Part shown: positions 13,309 to 18,356 of the stretch, in pieces | Position numbering within the stretch: the stretch's first letter is position 1 | Layout of the letters: each line of letters opens with the position of its first letter | NCBI GenBank assembly: GCA_030150565.1 | Contig: JASLFR010000040.1 | Coordinates: 1-18,356 of the forward strand | DNA from: Cardiobacteriales bacterium | Lineage (GTDB): Bacteria; Pseudomonadota; Gammaproteobacteria; Cardiobacteriales; Wohlfahrtiimonadaceae | Direction: 5' to 3' | DNA length: 18,356 nt | Program-made: the position numbers and the translations under genes | The notes under the pieces: generated by a model | What the model was told of the DNA's origin: nothing | The model's input: the letters and a program-made list of their open reading frames with translations, nothing else | Database searches by the model: none

Positions 13309-14040
13309 ATGACGAGCAACAATCTCAATTTATGGGAACTCATTGCAGGTGCAAGCCTGCCCGTTATGCTGATTATGGCGCTGCTCTTTGCAATGCTGAT
13401 AATCGCCTCATTCCTCATCTGGAAGCGTTGGATTATCCTCAGTTATACCAAAAAAGCGGTCACCTCTTTTGAGCGCATCTTCTGGTCGGGGGCGGATCTC
13501 AACCAACTAGCTGCCGAAGCGCGCGCTAAAGGGGCTAATCTCTCTGGATTGGAGGCGATCTTCTTTGCAGGATTTAATGAATTTACCCGCCTAAGAGCTC
13601 ATCTCAATTACACCCCTGAGCTCATCATTACTAGCACACAAAATGCGATGTTTGCAGAGATTCAGAAGGAGGAAGCGGAGTTAGAGCAATCCCTCTCTTG
13701 GCTTGCAACAACGGGCTCTGTCGCTCCTTATGTTGGTCTTTTAGGAACAGTGATTGGGGTGATGAACTCCTTTGTCTCCTTAGGGGGAGCGCAACAGGTG
13801 ACACTTGCGCAAGTTGCTCCAGGAATTTCGGAGGCGCTCATTGCAACAGCTGTAGGACTTCTTGCTGCTATCCCTTCCGTAATGGCGTATAACAAATTTA
13901 GTAACGATATTAATAAAATCACCAATCGCTATGAGACATTTGTTGATCGCTTTTCTAACATCTTAGCGCGCCAATATATTCAGCTAAGAGGACGAGCTGC
14001 CGCTGAACAGAGAGCGCAACGGGGAGCGTATCCATCATGA
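13309..14040 (+). CDS. tolQ: TolQ, proton-channel subunit of the Tol system
   Basis: A 243-residue inner-membrane protein of the MotA/TolQ/ExbB family. Membrane segments are at about 17-38, 138-158 and 176-196. The signature APYVGLLGTVIGVMNSF and the segment GISEALIATAVGLLAAIP contain T147 and T180, which line up with the pore threonines T145 and T178 of E. coli TolQ. With TolR it uses the proton gradient to energise TolA for outer-membrane constriction at division. AAGGAGG is 5 bases before the ATG. Its stop overlaps the tolR start by four bases (ATGA). Confidence 0.97.
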   Translation: MTSNNLNLWELIAGASLPVMLIMALLFAMLIIASFLIWKRWIILSYTKKAVTSFERIFWSGADLNQLAAEARAKGANLSGLEAIFFAGFNEFTRLRAHLNYTPELIITSTQNAMFAEIQKEEAELEQSLSWLATTGSVAPYVGLLGTVIGVMNSFVSLGGAQQVTLAQVAPGISEALIATAVGLLAAIPSVMAYNKFSNDINKITNRYETFVDRFSNILARQYIQLRGRAAAEQRAQRGAYPS

Positions 14041-14474
14041 GTAGACGAAGACGAGAGAAGAAACGGCTAACCGCTGAGATGAACGTTGTTCCCTACGTCG
14101 ATGTTATGTTTGTACTCCTTACAATCTTTATGGTGACCGCTACAACCATCTCAGTTGGCGTTGATGTTGATCCGCCACAACTTGAGAGCAGTCAGCAGAT
14201 TGCAACTGAAGGGGAAGAGATGATGGTGATCTCTGTCGATGCAGAAGGAAACTTCTACTTTAATCAATCGGAAGAGCCTACCCTTATTCGTCATGAAGAG
14301 GAGATTATCCAGCTGGCAGAGGCTATCTTTCAGCAAAATCGATCCATCAAAGCGCTCGTAAAGGGGGATAAATTTGCCCCCTATGGTCGTGTGATTGATG
14401 CGATGGCTCTTCTTCAGGGAATCACTGGGCAGAATGTTCAATTAATGACTGCACCGATGAGCGTAGAGCCGTAA
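14037..14474 (+). CDS. tolR: TolR, proton-channel and peptidoglycan-binding subunit of the Tol system
   Basis: A 145-residue ExbD/TolR-family protein with a basic cytoplasmic start (RRRREKKR), one membrane segment about 20-40 bearing the proton-carrying D22 in NVVPYVDVMFVLL, and a periplasmic domain with the usual GDKFAPYGRVIDAM-type ending. It overlaps tolQ by four bases and is followed by tolA after 11 bases containing AAGGAG, giving tight coupling for complex assembly. Confidence 0.96.
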   Translation: MSRRRREKKRLTAEMNVVPYVDVMFVLLTIFMVTATTISVGVDVDPPQLESSQQIATEGEEMMVISVDAEGNFYFNQSEEPTLIRHEEEIIQLAEAIFQQNRSIKALVKGDKFAPYGRVIDAMALLQGITGQNVQLMTAPMSVEP

Positions 14475-14485
14475 AAGGAGCCGAT

Positions 14486-15511
14486 ATGTCTCGAGCATTG
14501 ATCGATAAAATCGCAACCATCATAAGCCTTATTCTCACCGCTACTATCGTTCTGATTGGAGGTTATTTTATCTACCGCTCTTCTATCCATAAGATGATCT
14601 TTACCTCCTCAGCCCCCAACCTACTTGAAGATCAGCCAATCTCAAGTAGCGAACGGATCGACCACGAAAAAGTGGAAGAGGAGTTAAATCGTCTTGCAAC
14701 GGAGAAGCGTCTCGCTGAAGAGCGTGCCCGTGCAGAAGCGGAAGCGAAACGAAAAGCAGAAGAAGCAGCAAGACAAAAAGCTGCTGCCGAAGCGGAAGCG
14801 AAACGAAAGGCAGAGGAAGCCGCAAAACAGAAAGCTGCTGCCGAAGCTGAAGCGAAACGAAAAGCAGAGGAAGCTGCAAAACAGAAAGCTGCTGCGGAAG
14901 CGGAAGCGAAACGAAAAGCTGAGGAAGCCGCAAAACAGAAAGCTGCTGCGGAAGCGGAAGCAAAACGAAAGGCAGAGGAAGCTGCAAAACAGAAAGCTGC
15001 TGCGGAAGCGGAAGCGAAACGAAAGGCAGAGGAAGCTGCAAAACAGAAAGCTGCTGCGGAAGCGGAAGCGAAACGAAAAGCAGAGGAAGCCGCAAAACAG
15101 AAAGCTGCCGCCGAAGCTGAAGCGAAACGAAAGGCAGAAGAAGCCGCAAAACAGAAAGCTGCTGCGGAAGCGGAAGCGAAACGAAAAGCAGAGGAAGCGG
15201 CAAAAGCAGAACGGATAAAATCAGCACTGAATGCCGGCTATATCTCACAAGTGCACGGATATCTCTATGCAGCATGGCTTCCCCCGCTCGGTTCCTATAA
15301 CCTAAAGGCTGACGCTAAGATATTGGTAGATACCAATGGGAGGGTTAAGAGTGCAACCATTATAAAATCGAGTGGCGATCCCCTCTTTGATCAATCTGTA
15401 CTTGATGCGATCAACTCCTCAAGTCCTCTACCGATGCCTAACGATGCAGATGCTCGTGCTCATCTCGCTAAACCTACTGAAGGATTTATTATTACCTTCT
15501 CACCACAATAG
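14486..15511 (+). CDS. tolA: TolA, envelope-spanning protein of the Tol system
   Basis: 341 residues in the classic three-domain layout: one membrane anchor about 9-29 that meets TolQ-TolR; a long alanine/lysine/glutamate helix about 70-245; and a C-terminal TonB-like domain about 246-341 (GYLYAAWLPP, ADAKILVDTNGRVKSATIIKSSGDPLFDQSVLDAI) that would contact Pal and TolB. The central helix is made of a near-perfect 18-residue repeat, far more regular than in E. coli TolA. The expected tolB and pal do not follow; a cytochrome gene comes 16 bases later. Confidence 0.95.
   Translation: MSRALIDKIATIISLILTATIVLIGGYFIYRSSIHKMIFTSSAPNLLEDQPISSSERIDHEKVEEELNRLATEKRLAEERARAEAEAKRKAEEAARQKAAAEAEAKRKAEEAAKQKAAAEAEAKRKAEEAAKQKAAAEAEAKRKAEEAAKQKAAAEAEAKRKAEEAAKQKAAAEAEAKRKAEEAAKQKAAAEAEAKRKAEEAAKQKAAAEAEAKRKAEEAAKQKAAAEAEAKRKAEEAAKAERIKSALNAGYISQVHGYLYAAWLPPLGSYNLKADAKILVDTNGRVKSATIIKSSGDPLFDQSVLDAINSSSPLPMPNDADARAHLAKPTEGFIITFSPQ
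14732..15205 (+). repeat. 54-bp tandem repeat array in tolA
   Basis: The repeated unit is AEAEAKRKAEEAAKQKAA (18 codons): eight full copies plus 14 codons of a ninth. The first copy has R instead of K (AARQK); all later copies are identical in protein, while the DNA differs mainly at third positions (gcc/gcg/gct, gaa/gag, aaa/aag). Such an array can gain or lose units in frame. Confidence 0.95.
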
Positions 15512-15527
15512 ATAAGGAGCTTTACTT

Positions 15528-16259
15528 ATGAAAAAGATCGCTGTTTGGGATTTTCCCATCCGCTTTTTCCACTGGACTCTACTCATTTTGATGGCAATCT
15601 GCCTCTATACCTCCTATAACCTTGCTCAATATTGGATATTTCTTAAATATTTTGGAGTTGAGCCCCTCTCTGGACTGGCGATCCATCAATACGCTGGGGT
15701 TGGAATCGTAATTTTAATTCTCTTCCGCATTGTTTGGGGATTTGTTGGCAGCTCTCACGCTCGCTTTTGGGATTTTTTACGGGGGCCAAAAACAATTATC
15801 AACTATTTAAAGAGTGGCACCTCCCCCACTGAAGGGCACAACCCTCTAGGCGCTTATATGGTCTTAGCGATGTTGATTGCCATTGCCATTCAAGTGGGAA
15901 CTGGTCTCTTTTTAGAGGATAACTCCTACTATTTAGCGGGAGATGCCCCCCTTGCGAATCTTATTAATGGAAAGTCGATCACCCTTTTTGGAGAGAAACA
16001 ATCTTTACGGACGCTCTTCAAAACGATCCACCTCTATGGGCGTACTGTATTAATCATCTTAATTGCCCTCCATATCGCTGCTGTGCTCTTCTACACAATC
16101 TTTAAACGGGCAAGCTTAATTAAGCCGATGATTACAGGCTCTCGCGATTTTCATAAAAATCATCTCGATGCCGAGCGCCCGTTAAAGCATAATCGCCCAA
16201 TTATTGGTATGGGATTACTGGTGATCATCGCCTATTTAGTGATTCAGTGGCTCTATTGA
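15528..16259 (+). CDS. Cytochrome b561-family membrane protein
   Basis: A 243-residue b-type cytochrome of the bacterial b561 / Ni-hydrogenase b-subunit group. It shows WDFPIRFFHW at the start (H15), H53 in AIHQY, H168 in TIHLYGR and H182 in LHIAAVL; these histidines are the likely ligands of two membrane-embedded haems. Membrane helices are at about 14-34, 52-75, 105-128, 170-195 and 222-242. Proteins of this group move electrons between the quinone pool and a periplasmic partner, often a small cytochrome c; the partner is not in this window. AAGGAG lies 8 bases before the ATG, and the gap from tolA is 16 bases with no terminator, so it may be read from the tol operon. Exact redox role unknown. 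Confidence 0.85.
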   Translation: MKKIAVWDFPIRFFHWTLLILMAICLYTSYNLAQYWIFLKYFGVEPLSGLAIHQYAGVGIVILILFRIVWGFVGSSHARFWDFLRGPKTIINYLKSGTSPTEGHNPLGAYMVLAMLIAIAIQVGTGLFLEDNSYYLAGDAPLANLINGKSITLFGEKQSLRTLFKTIHLYGRTVLIILIALHIAAVLFYTIFKRASLIKPMITGSRDFHKNHLDAERPLKHNRPIIGMGLLVIIAYLVIQWLY

Positions 16260-16299
16260 TGCTCAACCTTCCTCTTGATGGGCATTTATTAACCACCTA

Positions 16300-16328
16300 T
16301 TGCAAATCTAGGCAAAAGTAAGTATTAT
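16300..16328 (+). promoter_or_regulatory. Sigma-70 promoter of tRNA-Leu
   Basis: TTGCAA (16300-16305), 17 bases, then TATTAT (16323-16328). The start would be near 16335, about 21 bases before the mature tRNA. The rest of the gap 16260-16355 shows only a weak imperfect hairpin just after the cytochrome stop. Confidence 0.6.
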
Positions 16329-16355
16329 CCTACTTCTACTTGTTTAGAACACCTT

Positions 16356-16446
16356 GCCTGGGTGGCGAAATTGGTAGACGCAGCAGACTTAAAATCTGCC
16401 GACCCTTATAACGGTCGTGCCGGTTCGATTCCGGCCCTAGGCACCA
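16356..16446 (+). tRNA. tRNA-Leu, anticodon TAA
   Basis: A 91-base class II tRNA with encoded CCA. The acceptor stem GCCTGGG pairs with CCTAGGC; the D arm region contains TTGGTAGACGC; the anticodon stem GCAGA/TCTGC encloses CTTAAAA with TAA at the centre; a long variable arm (GACC/GGTC) marks it as a leucine tRNA; the T arm contains GGTTCGATTCC. It decodes UUA, and UUG by wobble. Confidence 0.97.
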
Positions 16447-16459
16447 TTACATAGAGAAG

Positions 16460-16485
16460 CCCGCTACAACTGTAGCGGGTTTTTT
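16460..16485 (+). terminator. Terminator of tRNA-Leu
   Basis: CCCGCTAC, loop AACT, GTAGCGGG, then six T residues: a perfect 8-bp GC-rich stem 13 bases after the CCA end. Confidence 0.92.
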
Positions 16486-16563
16486 GTTGTCTGCATTTTT
16501 ATATTTCTACAAGAAGTTAATCTAAAAAATTGAGAAACAGTAATCTATTTCTACTCTTTAAAT

Positions 16564-16599
16564 AAAAGGGCCATCTAGCGCTCCTTAGATGGCTCTTTT
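16564..16599. terminator. Bidirectional terminator downstream of the minus-strand peptidase gene
   Basis: A 14-bp stem with one G-U pair (AAAAGGGCCATCTA with TAGATGGCTCTTTT) and an 8-base loop. On both strands the stem ends in a run of T. It lies two bases beyond the minus-strand stop at 16602, so it mainly ends the hsdR-peptidase transcript and also backs up the tRNA terminator. Between the two terminators (16486-16563) nothing else is seen. Confidence 0.88.
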
Positions 16600-16601
16600 C
16601 T

Positions 16602-17381
16602 CTATGACAACCCATTTAAAATCATATAAGCATTATTATCTAAGCGTTCTTTAATCGCTCTCCATTGAGGCATAACGCTATTTAGCAGCTCATAGAATCG
16701 ATCACTATGATTATATTCTGCTATATGGCATAGCTCATGCAAAATCACATAGTCAATCGCTTCTTGAGGGGCTTTTACCAGATAGGGATTGAGCGTTATT
16801 CTGCCCTGCTTAGAGCAACTTCCCCATTGGGTCTTCATGGTTTGCAGTCGCAAAGGTGGCCGCTCGGTTACCCAGCTTGCTCTCGGCAATAAAACGGTAA
16901 GCCGCTTATTAAAATAATCTCGTGCTTTCTCTAAATACCATTGATGCAATAAGGATTGAATCACCTCTCGCTTAGCATCATTGGTATAAACCTCTAGATA
17001 ACCCCGCATTAGGCGAACTCGATTTCCCCTACCCTCATTTTTATAAACTTTAAGCTGATATTGCCTACCTAAATAGTGATGTGTTTCACCACTTTTATAT
17101 TGGAGTGGCGTTACGTAATATCGGTTTTGATAAAATGCTGTAAGCTGCTTAAAAATCCATCGTCCTCGCCTTTTTGCTGCTTGAATAACATCAGTATCAG
17201 CCATTGTAGGGGGCGCTAATACTTCAACCTCTAATGTTGGATGCACTCTAATTTTTATCGCATCTCGTTTTGATCTACTCCTCACCCGTGAGAAGTAGAT
17301 CGGACATTGATCATAGTAAAAGTAATAATCCGTTTTTTGTTGTGATTGAATAAAAGATTGTGTCAATAATCCCTTATCCAT
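16602..17381 (-). CDS. YgjP/DUF45-type zinc metallopeptidase (M48-like) linked to type I restriction
   Basis: 259 residues. The C-terminal zinc motif is HELCHIAEYNHSDRFYELL: H215 and H219 as ligands, E216 as catalyst and H225 as a probable third ligand; WGSCSKQGRITLNPYLVKAP before it is typical of the YgjP family. No signal peptide or membrane segment is seen, so it is cytoplasmic. Family members are often found beside hsdR; their substrate is not established. The start ATG overlaps the hsdR stop by one base (TAATG), and GGAGG lies 6 bases upstream inside hsdR, so the two are translationally coupled. Confidence 0.87.
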   Translation of the reverse strand: MDKGLLTQSFIQSQQKTDYYFYYDQCPIYFSRVRSRSKRDAIKIRVHPTLEVEVLAPPTMADTDVIQAAKRRGRWIFKQLTAFYQNRYYVTPLQYKSGETHHYLGRQYQLKVYKNEGRGNRVRLMRGYLEVYTNDAKREVIQSLLHQWYLEKARDYFNKRLTVLLPRASWVTERPPLRLQTMKTQWGSCSKQGRITLNPYLVKAPQEAIDYVILHELCHIAEYNHSDRFYELLNSVMPQWRAIKERLDNNAYMILNGLS

Positions 17382-18356
17382 TATTGTCCTCCCAACCGCA
17401 CACTCTTTAGAACCTGCTCAACAAGTTTTTTCGCCTGATCTAGCCCCAAGCCTTCCGCTTGATAATATCTAAACGCTTTGGGTAAGAGCTCTTTTTGGAT
17501 ACTCTTCTCAATATTATCTGGATCGAGAGAGTTATGTTGAACTGCTCTCTCTACAACGTCAGCAATCTCCTTAGCAAAATGGATTAACTTACTGCTATCT
17601 AACGCCTTATTCTCTAAAAGAGTCGGATCAACCGTAAAAAATAGGCCGTAATAACGTCCAATATCAGTACCCCGTATCTCCTCTGGGATCGTCGATAATC
17701 GGCGCTGCTCAACATCCTCTTTTAACTGCTCAAAAAGTAAAAACTGTTTATAGGGGTGATCAAATAATGCCTCTGCCTCTTCAATCACCTGTCGTAAAAG
17801 CTGAGAAAAGCTCTCTTGGGCAAAGGGGTCATCCCCCATATTATCTTCGATCTCACGAGTCACTTGAGTCTTAATAATATCGGTCTTGTTCCTAATTTCT
17901 ACCTCATGCTCCTTCAGCTCCTCCTCATCCATCTCGCTGTAAGGCTTCTTTTCCCCCTCAATCTGGCTGATTGAATAAAATTCTCCGCTAGTTTCAATAT
18001 CAACCCCAACAACATACCGATCTAGAAGCTTTTTAACCTTATCAGAGTAAAGGTCGTAATCGACAGCCTCGCCACTATCCTGCTGGATAACCCGACGTAA
18101 GACCGTGAAATTATTCAATGTTCTCTTATAATCGGTAATGATCTCTTCAGTTACACGGGGATCTTGATAGAATCCAGAAGATTGTAATGCTACCTTTAAG
18201 CAGCTGGCGAACTCGCTTAACGCCTCATAGAAGTTATCCCTAATCTCCTGATTACGATCGATTGTATAATTCTCCATCTGTTGAAGATCGGGAATTAAAC
18301 AGCGGCGGAGCTGCTCAAAATCATTCTTATTTTTAACTCCATCAAAAATAGCCCAG
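17381..18356 (-). CDS. hsdR: HsdR, type I restriction endonuclease subunit, C-terminal part
   Basis: The last ~325 residues of a gene that enters from the right edge: the frame stays open from the internal ATG at 18277 to the window end, reading WAIFDGVKNKNDFEQLRRCL before it, so 18277 is not the true start. The sequence is the helical C-terminal region of HsdR (DFEQLRRCLIPDLQQM, RDNFYEALSEFASCL, IPEEIRGTDIGRYYGLF), which joins the motor to the methylase core. The PD-(D/E)XK nuclease and the helicase motor lie outside the window, as do any hsdM and hsdS. The call rests on the pattern of this tail plus the peptidase neighbour. No frameshift or stop interrupts the visible part. Confidence 0.75.
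   Translation of the reverse strand, partial: WAIFDGVKNKNDFEQLRRCLIPDLQQMENYTIDRNQEIRDNFYEALSEFASCLKVALQSSGFYQDPRVTEEIITDYKRTLNNFTVLRRVIQQDSGEAVDYDLYSDKVKKLLDRYVVGVDIETSGEFYSISQIEGEKKPYSEMDEEELKEHEVEIRNKTDIIKTQVTREIEDNMGDDPFAQESFSQLLRQVIEEAEALFDHPYKQFLLFEQLKEDVEQRRLSTIPEEIRGTDIGRYYGLFFTVDPTLLENKALDSSKLIHFAKEIADVVERAVQHNSLDPDNIEKSIQKELLPKAFRYYQAEGLGLDQAKKLVEQVLKSVRLGGQ

Noticed and set aside
14601..15275. A 224-codon open frame on the minus strand and a 174-codon frame on the plus strand (14694-15218) across the tolA repeats.
   Set aside because: Both are low-complexity by-products of the 54-bp repeat: any period divisible by three keeps other frames open. Neither has a ribosome site or a recognisable domain, and tolA itself is unambiguous.
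16259..16285. Possible terminator after the cytochrome b561 gene (ATGCTC with GGGCAT).
   Set aside because: Only a 6-bp stem with a G-U pair, a 15-base loop and no T run; too weak to call.
18275..18277. ATG at 18277 as the start of the minus-strand gene at the right edge.
   Set aside because: The frame is open upstream to the window end and the upstream codons read as HsdR-like sequence, so this is an internal methionine of a longer gene.
1..18356. AGCGCT, often as AAGCGCTC, seems more frequent than chance and was considered as a DNA uptake or other genome-wide signal.
   Set aside because: Nearly all copies fall inside genes in frame as an Ala-Leu (GCG-CTC/CTT) pair after Lys, Glu or Gln in helical proteins, which codon preference can explain. 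Only a genome-wide count in both strands and in intergenic DNA could revive it.
16447..18356. Direct repeat of the tRNA-Leu 3' end as an attachment site, and any integrase.
   Set aside because: No second copy of the T-arm/acceptor sequence and no recombinase coding sequence are visible in this stretch.

Overview
The window looks like a chromosomal core segment from a gammaproteobacterium of moderate to low GC content. The evidence is a Pseudomonas-type Pil-Chp chemosensory cluster for type IV pili, PilZ next to TatD, a bifunctional HldE for LPS heptose, a ybgC-tolQRA operon, and a tRNA-Leu with an encoded CCA end. The family mix and compact gene order would fit a small-genome lineage such as the Cardiobacteriales/Ignatzschineria group, but that placement is a guess. 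No transposase, integrase, phage gene or CRISPR array is visible.

Layout. At the left edge is the 5' end of rsmG on the minus strand, divergent from the pilus chemosensory run. The plus strand then carries pilG-like receiver, pilI (CheW), pilJ (chemoreceptor), a 1637-residue chpA (CheA-like hybrid kinase), pilZ and tatD, followed by hldE, recA (own promoter and terminator), rluC, ybgC-tolQ-tolR-tolA, and a b561-type cytochrome. A tRNA-Leu(TAA) with its own promoter and terminator closes the plus-strand part. After a second, probably bidirectional, terminator the strand switches: a YgjP/DUF45-type zinc metallopeptidase and the C-terminal part of a type I restriction subunit HsdR lie on the minus strand, and hsdR runs off the right edge.

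How the genes work together. PilJ, PilI, ChpA and the receiver form a surface- or chemo-sensing relay that in relatives controls pilus extension, retraction and cAMP; PilZ is needed for pilus assembly. YbgC, TolQ, TolR and TolA belong to the envelope-spanning Tol system, but tolB and pal do not follow. HsdR and the peptidase form a translationally coupled pair typical of type I restriction loci.

Most of the window is ordinary core genome, and I do not see a clearly undescribed system. The observations that go beyond plain annotation are these: the pilI and chpA start regions share a similar 31-nt leader element at exactly the same distance from the ATG; a perfect hairpin with a competing third arm lies between pilJ and chpA; a hairpin that could hide the pilG ribosome binding site; a tandem duplication of an Hpt module inside a shortened ChpA; a 54-bp repeat array inside tolA; and a recA promoter with no recognisable SOS box.
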